Shown in pieces: positions 52,466-63,175 of a stretch of DNA of 64,000 nt (its first letter is position 1; every line of letters starts with the position of its first letter). The notes under the pieces were generated by a model, which saw only the letters and a list, made by a program, of their open reading frames with translations, was not told the DNA's origin and ran no database searches. This stretch comes from Acidobacteriota bacterium (lineage in GTDB: Bacteria > Acidobacteriota > Terriglobia > Terriglobales > Acidobacteriaceae), in assembly GCA_021851335.1 (NCBI GenBank), contig JAJZEA010000012.1, positions 1 to 64,000 of the forward strand, written 5' to 3'. Position numbers and translations under genes: made by a program.

Positions 52466-53713
52466 TTAGTCGGTCCAGCGGCGCATCACCAGCGAGGCGT
52501 TGATCCCGCCAAAGCCAAACGAATTCGAGAGCGCCACGTCTACCTTCGCCTCGATCGCCCGGTTCGCCACGTAATCCAGCACGCAATCCTCGCCCGGGGT
52601 TCCCAGGTTGATTGTCGGCGGCAGCTTCTGCTTCACCAGCGCCATTGCGGTAATTCCAGCTTCCAGCCCGCCTGCGGCGCCCAGCAGGTGTCCGGTCATC
52701 GACTTCGTGCTGCTGACCTTCAGCCGATGGCTTGTCGCATGCTCGCCAAAGACCAGCTCAATTGCGCGGGACTCATTGCCATCGCCAGCCGGCGTCGAGG
52801 TCGCATGGGCATTCACATAGCCCACCTCGTGCGGAGCAATGCCGGCATCCTTCAGCGCCGCCCGCATACTGCGCTGCGCGCCGGCGCCCTCCGGAGCGAT
52901 CCCGGTCATGTGATACGCATCCGCGCTCATCCCATAGCCGATAATCTCGCCTAGAATCTTCGCTCCGCGCGTCCGCGCAAACTCCAGCTCTTCCAGAATC
53001 AGGATGCCCGCGCCCTCGCCCAGCACAAAGCCGTCACGATCCTTGTCAAACGGCCTGCTTGCCGTCTTCGGATCGTCGTTCCGTGTGGACAGCGCGCGCA
53101 TCGCGGCAAATCCGCCCAGCGAAAGCGGCGTCACCGCGGCCTCTGAGCCTCCGGCAATCATCACATCCGCCTCGCCGTGCTGGATCATGTGGAACGAGTC
53201 GCCAATCGAGTTGGCTGACGTTGCGCACGCCGTCGCGGTCGCCGAGATCGGGCCTTTGGCGTTGTATCGGATGCTGACATGACCGGCGGCCATGTTCACA
53301 ATCGCCGCAGGAATAAAGAACGGCGAGATCTTGCGCGGCCCGTTCGCCAGCAGCGTGGCATGCTCCCGCTCGATCACCTCAAAGCCGCCGATCCCCGAGC
53401 CGATGAAGACGCCCACGCGCTCTTCAATCTCCGGCGTCACCACCAGACCCGACTGCTTCATCGCCTCTTCGGTCGCCGCAATCGCCAGATGGATAAACCG
53501 CCCCATCTTTCGCGATTCCTTCTTGTCCACAAAGGCCAGCGGGTCAAAGTTCTTCACCTCGGCGGCAAATGTCACTGGAAACTCGCTCGCGTCAAAGGAG
53601 GCAATCGTCTCCACGCCGCTCGTTCCAGCCACAAGCTGCTCCCAGACCGCGTCCGTCGTATTGCCGACGCCGCAGATCAGTCCCACTCCGGTGATGACGA
53701 CCCGTCGCTTCAC
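52466..53713 (-). CDS. fabF: Beta-ketoacyl-ACP synthase II
   Basis: A 415-aa condensing enzyme. The catalytic Cys lies in TATACATSANSIG, the two His in VNAHATSTPAGD and KSMTGHLLGAAGG, and the Lys in the same segment; NSFGFGGINASLVM ends the fold. It elongates fatty acyl chains with malonyl-ACP. It starts 3 bases after the acpP stop, the standard acpP-fabF operon, and should be expressed with it. Confidence 0.96.
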   Translation of the reverse strand: MKRRVVITGVGLICGVGNTTDAVWEQLVAGTSGVETIASFDASEFPVTFAAEVKNFDPLAFVDKKESRKMGRFIHLAIAATEEAMKQSGLVVTPEIEERVGVFIGSGIGGFEVIEREHATLLANGPRKISPFFIPAAIVNMAAGHVSIRYNAKGPISATATACATSANSIGDSFHMIQHGEADVMIAGGSEAAVTPLSLGGFAAMRALSTRNDDPKTASRPFDKDRDGFVLGEGAGILILEELEFARTRGAKILGEIIGYGMSADAYHMTGIAPEGAGAQRSMRAALKDAGIAPHEVGYVNAHATSTPAGDGNESRAIELVFGEHATSHRLKVSSTKSMTGHLLGAAGGLEAGITAMALVKQKLPPTINLGTPGEDCVLDYVANRAIEAKVDVALSNSFGFGGINASLVMRRWTD

Positions 53714-53716
53714 GCG

Positions 53717-53959
53717 CTACTTGCCTGCCTTTGCGTTCTTGTCGATATACTCGACCGCGTCCTTCACGGTCTTGATCTTCTCAGCGTCCTCATCCGGAAT
53801 CTCCAGATCAAACGCCTCTTCAAACTGCATCACCAGTTCCACCACGTCCAGCGAATCCGCGCCCAGGTCTTCCTGGAAGCTTGCGCCCGGCGTCACTTCC
53901 GCTTCGTCCACCTGAAGCTGTTCCACAATAATCTGCTTCACTTTTTCTTCCACTGCCAT
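53717..53959 (-). CDS. acpP: Acyl carrier protein
   Basis: An 80-aa acidic carrier protein. [15 protein letters not shown] carries the DSL motif whose Ser takes the 4'-phosphopantetheine arm. [16 protein letters not shown] and TVKDAVEYI are conserved helices. Length and pI are typical. It heads the acpP-fabF operon; the promoter region to its right has a 12-bp palindrome. Confidence 0.97.
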   Translation of the reverse strand: MAVEEKVKQIIVEQLQVDEAEVTPGASFQEDLGADSLDVVELVMQFEEAFDLEIPDEDAEKIKTVKDAVEYIDKNAKAGK

Positions 53960-54373
53960 TTGGCGTCTCCTTGTATTTCAGCCTGAATATTGAAACCGAA
54001 TATCCTGTTTTTCCGTTTCCGTCCTTCGTGCGCTTCCTTGCCAGCGTTTTGCCCTTTGCCACGGAACGCATTCCGCATCAGGCACAGACTCGAATCGCAG
54101 CCTACCATATCCGCGCCGCTTCGCGTGGTGCCTGCACAAAGGTCGTGTGTCAAAAAAAACAAGCTTTTGACACACGGAACCGTCTTCGAGTCTATCGGTC
54201 CTTACCGCGCTCTGTAAAGCGACCGCACGCGCCTCGTTTCCGCCATTTTCCTGCCGTGCCACACGCCTGCCACACGCTTTCCGCATGGCTTAGAATGGGT
54301 CCATCGATCGGACCCAGCCGCAAGGTTCATCCATCGGGTTCATTCATCGGGTGCATTCGCGCCGGAGGCATGC
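53960..54373. other. Divergent promoter region acpP-fabF / rmuC
   Basis: 414 bases with no gene. It holds the palindrome at 54144-54176 (separate entry). Open frames are short and without family resemblance. Confidence 0.6.
54144..54176. promoter_or_regulatory. 12-bp inverted repeat between acpP and rmuC
   Basis: CGTGTGTCAAAA (54144-54155) and TTTTGACACACG (54165-54176), loop AAAACAAGC. Because of the symmetry a TTGACA -35-like hexamer is present on both strands. It may be an operator for a fatty-acid regulator, a divergent promoter core, or an attenuator stem. Confidence 0.55.
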
Positions 54374-55882
54374 ATGCTCACTCTCATCGTCGGCATCGTC
54401 TGCTCGATGCTTGCCCTTTTGCTTGGCTACGCGCTCGGACAGCGCGCCCGCAATAGCGCCAGCACGGCCGCGCTCGACGCCACACAGGCCGCCGCCAAAG
54501 CCGCCTTGGATGCCGAACTCTCCCGCCTCAACGCCGCGCTCTCCACAGCCCTGGCCGAAAAATCCGCCGCCGAAACCCAAAACGCAGCCTCCAAAACCCT
54601 CGCCGAAGAACGCACTCGCGCTCTGGAATCCGTGCAGGCCGAGCGCGACCGCCTCAACGCCGCGCTCTCTACTACTCTGGCCGAAAAATCCTCCAGCGAA
54701 ACCACGCAAGCCGCCGAGATCAGCCGCCTTCGCCAGGCCCTCGACTCCGAGCGCGCCAAAACCGCCGAAAACCTCCAGCTGCTCCAGAACGCCCAGCTAG
54801 CGCTCACCGCACAATTTGAGTCCCTCGCCGGCAAAGTCCTCGATGCCCGCGCCAAGTCTTACTCCGAGTCCAGTCGCAAGGAACTCGCTGACCTGCTCCA
54901 GCCCCTGCGCGAACAACTCACCGGCTTCCGCGCAAAAGTCGAGGAGTCGCAGATGCACTCCGCGCAAAGCGTCGCCGGACTGCGCGAACTCATCGGCTCA
55001 CTCACTACCATGAACCAGCAACTCGTCAGCGAAGCCAGCGCCCTCAGCGAAGCCCTGCGCGGCTCGGCCAAAACTCAGGGCGACTGGGGCGAGTTCATCC
55101 TCCTCGATCTGCTCGAAAAAGCCGGCCTCCGCCAGGGACACCAGTTCACCTACCAGCAAACCTTCGCCGAGTCCCACTCCAACGACAAATCCCGCACCGA
55201 CGTCATCCTCCACCTGCCCGGCGGCCGCCACCTCGTCATCGACTCCAAAGTCTCCCTCGTCGCCTGGACCGACTACTCCAGCGCCGCCGACGACCCGGCA
55301 CGCGCCACCGCTCTCAAAGCCCATCTCGCCAGCGTTCGCGCCCATGTCAAAGGTCTGGCCGGCAAGCAGTACCACAACCTGCCCGGCCTCGCCTCGCCGG
55401 ATTTTGTAGTCCTCTTCATTCCCATTGAGCCGGCCGCGCTCCTCGCTTTGCAATCTGATCCCGACCTCTGGCAGGACGCCTACCGCTCCAACATCCTCAT
55501 CGCCGGACCCACCACCCTGCTCTTCGTCATCCGCATCGTCGACAACCTCTGGCAACAGGAGCAGCAGGCGAAGAACGTCCGCGAGATCGCCGACCGCGGC
55601 GCCAGACTCTACGAAAAATTCGTCGGCTTCGTTCAGGATATGCAGGCGCTCGACAAACAATTGACGCAGGCGCGCACCAGCTATGACGCGGCCTTTGGCA
55701 AACTCAGCTCCGGCCCCGGCAACCTGATCCGGCAGGTGGAAAAACTCCAGCAGCTCGGCGTCAAACCCTCCAGAACGCTCCCACCCCAACTCGTCGCCCG
55801 CGCTCGCGAATCCGACCACACGCCCGCCGAACCCGATTCACAGCTCACCCTAGCCGCAAGCGAAGATCCCGAAGGCGAATAG
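54374..55882 (+). CDS. rmuC: DNA recombination protein RmuC
   Basis: A 502-aa protein. One N-terminal membrane helix (LTLIVGIVCSMLALLLGYAL) is followed by a long coiled coil (residues 30-220, two repeated segments LNAALSTALAEKSAAET and LNAALSTTLAEKSSSET). The RmuC nuclease-like domain follows: GDWGEFILLDLLEKAGLRQG, DVILHLPGGRHLVIDSKVSL and FVVLFIPIEPAALLAL. Family members limit DNA inversions and restrict some phages. GGAGG lies just before ATG 54374. Divergent from acpP. Confidence 0.95.
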   Translation: MLTLIVGIVCSMLALLLGYALGQRARNSASTAALDATQAAAKAALDAELSRLNAALSTALAEKSAAETQNAASKTLAEERTRALESVQAERDRLNAALSTTLAEKSSSETTQAAEISRLRQALDSERAKTAENLQLLQNAQLALTAQFESLAGKVLDARAKSYSESSRKELADLLQPLREQLTGFRAKVEESQMHSAQSVAGLRELIGSLTTMNQQLVSEASALSEALRGSAKTQGDWGEFILLDLLEKAGLRQGHQFTYQQTFAESHSNDKSRTDVILHLPGGRHLVIDSKVSLVAWTDYSSAADDPARATALKAHLASVRAHVKGLAGKQYHNLPGLASPDFVVLFIPIEPAALLALQSDPDLWQDAYRSNILIAGPTTLLFVIRIVDNLWQQEQQAKNVREIADRGARLYEKFVGFVQDMQALDKQLTQARTSYDAAFGKLSSGPGNLIRQVEKLQQLGVKPSRTLPPQLVARARESDHTPAEPDSQLTLAASEDPEGE

Positions 55883-55911
55883 CTGCGCTGCTTCAGCTCA
55901 CCACTCCAAAC

Positions 55912-56616
55912 TCACCACTCCAGTCCCACTACCACCGGCATCGTTTCCACGTTTTTGTACGGAGCCAGGTGCGAATTTTCATTTAGCTTTTCAAAGCGTG
56001 CTTCCACAAACAGTCGGCTCCGGGAGCGGATCTGCCGCGTAAATCCGATCGCGCCATCGATCGCCGGCTGATTGCTGGAGTAGTGGTAGATCGCCGTGCC
56101 CGATCCCGTCGCCGAGATGCAACCCTCCGGACAGATGCACAGCAGATAGCAGTTGGCACTCGTGGCCGAGCCGGAAAACGTCGTCAGAATCCGCGAATAT
56201 CCACTGCCTCCGCTCACATATCCGCTGTACCTTCCATGCTTCCAGTAGGTGTAGGCAATATTGAGCGTAGAAACCCAAAGCTGATAATTCCCATGCGGAA
56301 GAAGCTCAAATTGCAGAACGCTGTCTCCGATTCCGGCCTTCCCATATTGGCCATCGACCCGCAGACTCAGCCTTCGCGTCAGACGATATCCAACGGAACC
56401 GCCCACATTCCAGCCGGTATTCATAATGCCGCTCGTGCCGCCCACCGGCGAAAGCAAACCCCCGTCGGCGCGCAACTCCAGCCGATGCAGCGCTTCTGTC
56501 CCCGCGCTCACCGCGCCCGTCGCACTCTGGGCATGAGCCGCCAGGATCGCGCAACACACCACGCCCGCCGCACTCACTCTTCTCAGCCGCGCAACTGCAC
56601 CGCCCCATTCACTCAC
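55912..56616 (-). CDS. Outer-membrane beta-barrel protein
   Basis: A 234-aa exported protein. The signal peptide (VCCAILAAHAQSATG) precedes about eight amphipathic strands (HRLELRADGGLL, GWNVGGSVGYRL, RLFVEARFEKLN). The last strand MPVVVGLEW ends in Trp, consistent with BAM insertion. Four Cys in SANCYLLCICPEGC lie in a loop, unusual for such barrels. The size is OmpA-like or OMP_b-brl. The function is not recognised. The GTG start at 56616 opens the chain. Confidence 0.75.
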   Translation of the reverse strand: MSEWGGAVARLRRVSAAGVVCCAILAAHAQSATGAVSAGTEALHRLELRADGGLLSPVGGTSGIMNTGWNVGGSVGYRLTRRLSLRVDGQYGKAGIGDSVLQFELLPHGNYQLWVSTLNIAYTYWKHGRYSGYVSGGSGYSRILTTFSGSATSANCYLLCICPEGCISATGSGTAIYHYSSNQPAIDGAIGFTRQIRSRSRLFVEARFEKLNENSHLAPYKNVETMPVVVGLEW

Positions 56617-56705
56617 ACCGCAGTTCGCTCCTTCTTCGTCTTCGCCTTGCTTCGCTCCCGTCCCGCTGGCGCAGCACGCATGCCGCCCGAGGAGGCGCGC
56701 CTCCG

Positions 56706-58057
56706 TCAGTCCTTATCCGGAGCCATGTTGGAAGACTTTTCGTAGACGAAATGCGCCGTCGGCACAGGCTGAGGAACCGAAACGAAGCTCCTCGGCGACT
56801 GGCTGAAATCGAAGCAGTCCATCAGGTCATTCGCGCGGCTGTCGGCCGCTCCCAGCGTCGACAGGCCAAAGATGCCCTCGATGAACTTCGCTACGCTCGC
56901 GCTCTCATACTGCACATGCGAGACATAGCCGTGTTTTGCATACGGAGAGATCACCATCATCGGCACACGCACGCCCAACCCCCACACGTCGAGCTGCGGC
57001 GGCGGAACATGATCGTAAAATCCGCCCCAATCGTCCCAGTAGACGACGATCGCCGTCGAATCCCAGTACTGGCTACTGCCGATCACATTTACAATCGACG
57101 CCACCCAGGACGGACCGTTCGCGACTCCCGAACCGGGGTGATCGGAGTTCTCGAACTTCGGCACCACCCACGTCACCGGAGCCAGATACCCTCCTTGGAT
57201 ATCGGTCAGCACCGTCGTCTCCGGCGAGACTACTTTCGTCTTCCAATCCGGCCCATAACGAATCTGCGAGAAGGAGTCATACGACGACCAGATTTCGCCC
57301 AGGTTCCCGCCGATCGTCGGCGCATAAAACCGCCAGTCGATGCCCTTCGCGTCCAGCTCGCTGCCCAGCGTCGGATCGTCGTAGCAGGGAAAGATACCTG
57401 ACCCCGGTGTGCGATTCGGCATCATCAGTGGAACGGTCGTCCCGCTCGGCGCATCGCATCCCCACGGTAAAGCGTTCGGCAAATTCACAATTCTGGAACG
57501 GGCCGCCACCAGAAAAAGATGCGCGTCATAGCTGGAATCGATCTGCGAGGTAAAAAAATGTCCGCCAGCGTATACTCGCCCGCCATCGTAAAGTAAGGCA
57601 CAATCTCCGAGTGCTCCACATAGCTGAAGTTCGGATTCGAGGGAATCTGCATCGGATACGGCACACCATCCGCTGCCGAATAGCACCCGGGAGTCGCACC
57701 CCCATCCTGATCGAAGCCATTCATCCGGCCCATATTCCAGTCCGTCTGGAAATCGCCCATCTCATGCCCAAGATCGTAGGCGCCTTCGATCGGCAGCGGC
57801 TGGAGCGGCATGGTGCTTCCATTCGACAACTGCGCCACGGTCGCCGTATTTGCGCCCGGAAAACCGTAAAACAGGTTGTCGAAGCTGCGGTTCTCCTGCA
57901 CGATCACCACCACATGCTTGATGTAGTTCGATGCCTGAGGAGTCGCCGCCGGAGCGCCCGAGCCGCCGCACCCCGTCCCACACAGGCTCACCGCTCCCGC
58001 CGCCGCCACCAAAGCCCACCGCAAGGTTCTCTCCACGATTTCCCCACGCCTCCTCAC
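56706..58057 (-). pseudogene. Secreted phosphoesterase (phospholipase C/AcpA type), frameshifted
   Basis: Two overlapping frames together give one gene of about 450 codons. The N-terminal frame (58057-57545) has a lipoprotein signal (LCGTGCG), the motif KHVVVIVQENRSFDNLFYGF and [19 protein letters not shown]. The C-terminal frame (about 57560-56706) continues [19 protein letters not shown], then [20 protein letters not shown] and [20 protein letters not shown]. The break is at a run of seven A on the plus strand (57552-57558). It is a PF04185-type phosphoesterase. Pseudogene, homopolymer sequence error, or slippage are the options. Confidence 0.8.
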
Positions 58058-58291
58058 CGTTCTTCACCCACTCGCGCGCAGCCACACACCACCCGATACA
58101 CCGGAAATTCATCCCAGCGCTCCGTATCCCGTCCACCAATCCCACTGCTGCTTTCAGGAATTTCGACGAACCATCCCCGTTCACCTGTTCAAAATGGATT
58201 GACATTCAAACCATCAGACGACAAACATCACAACCGGTTGAGGCTTAATCCCAGTTCGATGACAAAAGTGAACTCACCAATCTCTACCCAC

Positions 58292-58383
58292 CGCCAACCA
58301 CTACTCAGATCCCACAGCGACCAACGGGAGCGCGGCAGAACTCCTTGACTCCGCGCGAACGTGCGGCCACTGTATGCATTGCC
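58292..58383 (+). repeat. CCAACGGGAGCG repeat family, copy 2
   Basis: CGCCAACCACTACTCAG, GCGACCAACGGGAGCGCGG, then CCGCGCGAACGTGCGG and GTATGCATTGCC: the same order of modules as at 52383 with a longer spacer. Confidence 0.65.
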
Positions 58384-58440
58384 ATGCCGCGCCGTTTGGG
58401 ATCTGGGTGGGAGACCCCAACCGCTGTAACCTCCACTCCC

Positions 58441-58509
58441 CGTCAACCACCACTCAGGCCGGCCCGCGACCAACGGGAGCGCGAACGCGCAGCTGCTGCA
58501 TGCAATGCC
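58441..58509 (+). repeat. CCAACGGGAGCG repeat family, copy 3
   Basis: CGTCAACCACCACTCAGG, CGCGACCAACGGGAGCGCG, AACGCGCAGCTGCTGCATG and CAATGCC: the most compact copy, about 60 bases after copy 2. Confidence 0.65.
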
Positions 58510-58545
58510 TTGCGACCTTCGGTGTCTTTCGTTCATCTCATACAC

Positions 58546-59721
<1,176 letters not shown>

Positions 59722-59997
59722 CCGACAAACCAGATAGCAAGCGGCTGCATCCGTCCCAACCGGCGGCGGTCGCTTGCATCCGATTCTGGCAACGTTACGG
59801 CTATCTGCGCGGCGGAAACACGGCAGCGGGCGAGCGGTGGTGGCGATACGCATCTTTGAATGCGTTACACTCGGACGAGAACCAGCTACATCTTTCAATT
59901 TTGAAAGAGAGTTTCAGGGCACGAGTCAAAATAAGGCAAAATTTCCTGGAGCGCTACAGTCCACAAGAGGGATCAAACAGAAAGTGTCTGCTCAAGA

Positions 59998-60981
59998 ATG
60001 ATGATGAAACGGATTTCTTCTCTTGACGGTGTACGCGGTCTGGCAATTCTTGCTGTTTTCTTCCACCATTCCTTGCATTTGAAACTCATGTGGATGGGTG
60101 TCGACTTGTTTTTCGTTCTTTCTGGATTCTTAATCACAGGCGTGTTGCTTGCGATGAAAGAGCGCAGCCTTCAGGATTACTTCTCCGTGTTTTATGAACG
60201 AAGAGCTAGACGGATACTCTTTCCTTACCTCTTGTTTCTTCTGATTGCGACACTTTTTCTAGGGTTTGGATGGGCACGGTACTGGTATTTTTACATCCTG
60301 CTTACAAACTTCCTCTTACCGTTTCATATCCCGCATCCACAGGCATTTGATCCGTTGTGGTCCTTAGCTGTCGAAGAACAGTTCTATGTATTATGGCCGT
60401 TTGCCGTCTATTTTCTGAATCGAAAACATCTCAAATGGCTATGCGTGTTTCTCATTCTGCTCGCCCCCACGCTTCGCGCGTTGCTTCACTTTCAGCAGCA
60501 TTGGCCCATCTACGCGCTGACACCGTTCCGGATGGATTTGCTCGCCGCAGGCGGTTTGATGCAGATCGTTCGGCAAGAATCCAGCAGTGCCTTCCAGCAA
60601 AAAGCTGGGAAATTAGCGATGTGGATAAGCCTGTCCGGCGCTGTACTCATTCTTGCCCTGTCGAAGTTTGGATACACCACATACGGCAATTCGAGGACCG
60701 GGAATGTACTCATTTACGAGGCAAGCCTCTTGATTTGTTCGGGATGTATGCTGTTTGCGCTTTTCAGTCCCAAAGCGCGTATTCTAACTTTTGCCCCGCT
60801 CCGATATTTAGGCAAGATCAGCTATACCTTCTATCTTGTTCATTTGGGAGCGATTGAGATTGCGTTCCACTGGTTGCATGGATTAGGTGCCGTGTTCGTG
60901 GCAGGGTGTCTGGCCGTTGGATACGCAGCCCTTTCGTGGCACTTTTTTGAAAGCAAACTGCTCACCTCAAAACCTCGATGA
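59998..60981 (+). CDS. Acyltransferase family 3 membrane protein (OafA-like)
   Basis: A 327-aa protein with about nine or ten membrane helices. ISSLDGVRGLAILAVFFHHS has the R..H-type signature and GVDLFFVLSGFLITGVLL, FDPLWSLAVEEQFYVLWPFA and YLGKISYTFYLVHLGAIEI the following conserved blocks. It would acylate surface sugars or lipids. The gene and its flanks are AT-richer than the neighbourhood, a sign of possible transfer. The start MMMKRISS gives three ATGs in a row; the first is annotated. Confidence 0.9.
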   Translation: MMMKRISSLDGVRGLAILAVFFHHSLHLKLMWMGVDLFFVLSGFLITGVLLAMKERSLQDYFSVFYERRARRILFPYLLFLLIATLFLGFGWARYWYFYILLTNFLLPFHIPHPQAFDPLWSLAVEEQFYVLWPFAVYFLNRKHLKWLCVFLILLAPTLRALLHFQQHWPIYALTPFRMDLLAAGGLMQIVRQESSSAFQQKAGKLAMWISLSGAVLILALSKFGYTTYGNSRTGNVLIYEASLLICSGCMLFALFSPKARILTFAPLRYLGKISYTFYLVHLGAIEIAFHWLHGLGAVFVAGCLAVGYAALSWHFFESKLLTSKPR

Positions 60982-61248
60982 TCGTCTCCGGGTGCCCCAC
61001 CCATGCCGCGAAGTTTGCGGCATATGTGGGAACCACAAAACGCCCCAACCACCGCCCACGCGTTTTTTGCGAAATTCTCGTAAGCCGTTTCCAATCAAAA
61101 GAATACCCAAAATAAAATTCCGCGAAATCCGCGCAAATCTCCTTGAATTTAAAAGATACGCTCCCCGAGGGGGTAGCTGCCAATCAAGTCCCACAGCCTC
61201 CGCCGCGAGCGGCTGGAATCATCTCATAAATTGTTTAAGAATATAGTT

Positions 61249-63078
61249 TTACTCCGTCGGCGCAGCCGCTTTCCCGGCCTCAGCCATTCCCGTCCCTTCG
61301 GTCAGCGTCAGGATGCGGTCCACGCCCGGCACGGCAAAGCTTTCGACCGTTCCATCCGGCCAGTGGACTTCCAGCTTCTCCACGGTCGTCGCCGTTCCCA
61401 GTCCAAAGTGCGGTCGCGGATCGTTCGACGAGAGATAGCTGCCGCCGCTCAGTACGTCTTCGCGCTGCCGCATCCCATTTGCCGTCAGAGAGACCGTTGC
61501 GCCCACCGCATCGCGTGGCGTTTTGCCCACCAGTTTCAGCTCCAGCCAGTGGTTGTGGTCGTCCGAGACGTTACGCAGCAGCACCGGATGCCCGTCCATC
61601 ACGTTGATCACCGCGTCCAGTTTGCCGTCGTTGAACAGGTCGCCGACCGCCATGCCGCGTCCGGCAATCACGTCGGCCAGCCCGGTTCCCGCCACCGCCG
61701 GCACCGGCTCGAAGCGCTTGCCGCCGATATTGTGGAAGAGCATGGGGCGTTCTTTCCAGCTTGTGCCCCAGTTGTATTTGTCGGCTTGCGGATAGACGTG
61801 GCCATCGCTCATCAGCAGGTCTTTCCAGCCGTCGTTGTCATAGTCAAAGAACGCATCGCCCCAGCTCAGGAACGGCACCGTGATCTCGCCCAGTCCCATC
61901 TGGTCGCTGATGTCGGTCAGGTTCGCGTCGCCTTCGTTGTGATAGAGCGGCTTGTAGGAGTCGGAGAATGTCGTATTGAAGACATCGAGCTGGCCGTTGT
62001 TCTGGTAGTCGCCCACAGCGATTCCCATCGAAGCCGTCTCGTGCCCCGCCTGATCCAGCGCATAGCCGGAGGCGTAGCTCACATCCTCAAACGTTCCGTC
62101 GCCCTTGTTCAGGTAGAGATAATTCGGCGTCGAATCGTTGCCCACCAGCAGGTCCGGTTTGCCGTCGTTGTTGATGTCGGCAAAGACCGCGCCCAGCCCG
62201 TAGTACTTCGCAGCATCCGCCACGCCCGCCTTCACGCTCACGTCCGTGAAGGTGCCGTCGCCGTTGTTGTGGAAGAGGTGATCCGATTCACCCTCGAGGC
62301 CGCGCGGCCCGCACGCCACCTGCTCGCCGCGAAAGGTGCAGAAGGCGTTCTGGTCGGAGCTTTGCGGCAGGTGATTCCAGTCCCAGTGCAGATATCCGGC
62401 CACAAACAGGTCCAGCCTGCCGTCGCCGTCATAGTCGCCCCAGGTCGCGCCAGACGACCAGTTGCCAAGCGTGACGCCGGCTTTTTCGGCCACGTCGGTG
62501 AAGGTCCCGTCGTGGTTGTTGTGGTAGAGCCGGTTCTTGCCAAAGTTCGTGACGAAGAGATCGGGCCATCCGTCGTTGTCATAGTCCCCGACGGCCACGC
62601 CAAATCCCCAGCGGTCGTTGGTCACGCCGGCCTTCGCCGCCACATCGGTAAAGGTGCCGTCGTGATTGTTGTGGAAGAGCGCAGCATGAGGCGGAGTTGT
62701 CTTGCCGGTCAGCGCATCTTCGGTAGAGCCATTCACGATGTAGATGTCCAGCCATCCGTCGTTGTCATAGTCGATCAGGCCCACGCCGGAGCCTTTGGTT
62801 TCAATGATGTAGGCTTTCTGCGGCGTGCCCATCGTGTGGGTCCAGTGCGTCAGTCCGGCTTTTTCGGAGTCATCCTCAAAGATCACCGGCCCGCTGGTCA
62901 CAAATCCGCTGGCGGTGATGGGCTGGCCGTGGCCTGTCTGCTGTCTGGCGGTCGCCTCCGCCGTGCTTTTGTCAGCGCGAGTGGTGCTTTGCGCCAGGGC
63001 GCAGGGCGCGCACACGGCAGCAAGCAGCAGCAGGACCATCGATGGAGGCGCAGCAGGAGCGAAGGCTTGGAAACGCAT
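61249..63078 (-). CDS. CRTAC1/ASPIC-UnbV protein, copy C
   Basis: A 609-aa exported relative of the two genes at 32.7-36.5 kb. The signal (MVLLLLAAVCAPCALAQ) is followed by calcium loops DYDNDGWLD, DYDNDGWPD, DYDGDGRLD, DINNDGKPD, DYDNDGWKD and the ASPIC part (RDAVGATVSLTANGMRQRED, WPDGTVESFAVPGVDRIL). ATG 63078 is chosen because it opens directly at the signal. It is on the opposite strand and about 25 kb away from the tandem pair, so it is not part of their operon. Confidence 0.92.
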   Translation of the reverse strand: MRFQAFAPAAPPSMVLLLLAAVCAPCALAQSTTRADKSTAEATARQQTGHGQPITASGFVTSGPVIFEDDSEKAGLTHWTHTMGTPQKAYIIETKGSGVGLIDYDNDGWLDIYIVNGSTEDALTGKTTPPHAALFHNNHDGTFTDVAAKAGVTNDRWGFGVAVGDYDNDGWPDLFVTNFGKNRLYHNNHDGTFTDVAEKAGVTLGNWSSGATWGDYDGDGRLDLFVAGYLHWDWNHLPQSSDQNAFCTFRGEQVACGPRGLEGESDHLFHNNGDGTFTDVSVKAGVADAAKYYGLGAVFADINNDGKPDLLVGNDSTPNYLYLNKGDGTFEDVSYASGYALDQAGHETASMGIAVGDYQNNGQLDVFNTTFSDSYKPLYHNEGDANLTDISDQMGLGEITVPFLSWGDAFFDYDNDGWKDLLMSDGHVYPQADKYNWGTSWKERPMLFHNIGGKRFEPVPAVAGTGLADVIAGRGMAVGDLFNDGKLDAVINVMDGHPVLLRNVSDDHNHWLELKLVGKTPRDAVGATVSLTANGMRQREDVLSGGSYLSSNDPRPHFGLGTATTVEKLEVHWPDGTVESFAVPGVDRILTLTEGTGMAEAGKAAAPTE

Positions 63079-63175
63079 GGTGCTCAGTATACGGATCGAC
63101 CTGGCCACCGGTATCGAACTTTCGATGGAGGCAGTTCAATCTCCCTGGCCGCCGAATCGCCTCCGGAGCAGCGTC

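Larger units (their letters stand above)
58058..58545. other. Repeat-bearing intergenic region
   Basis: 488 bases between phosphoesterase and Old Yellow Enzyme. It contains two copies of the CCAACGGGAGCG family (58292-58383, 58441-58509). No gene is recognised elsewhere in it. Confidence 0.6.
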
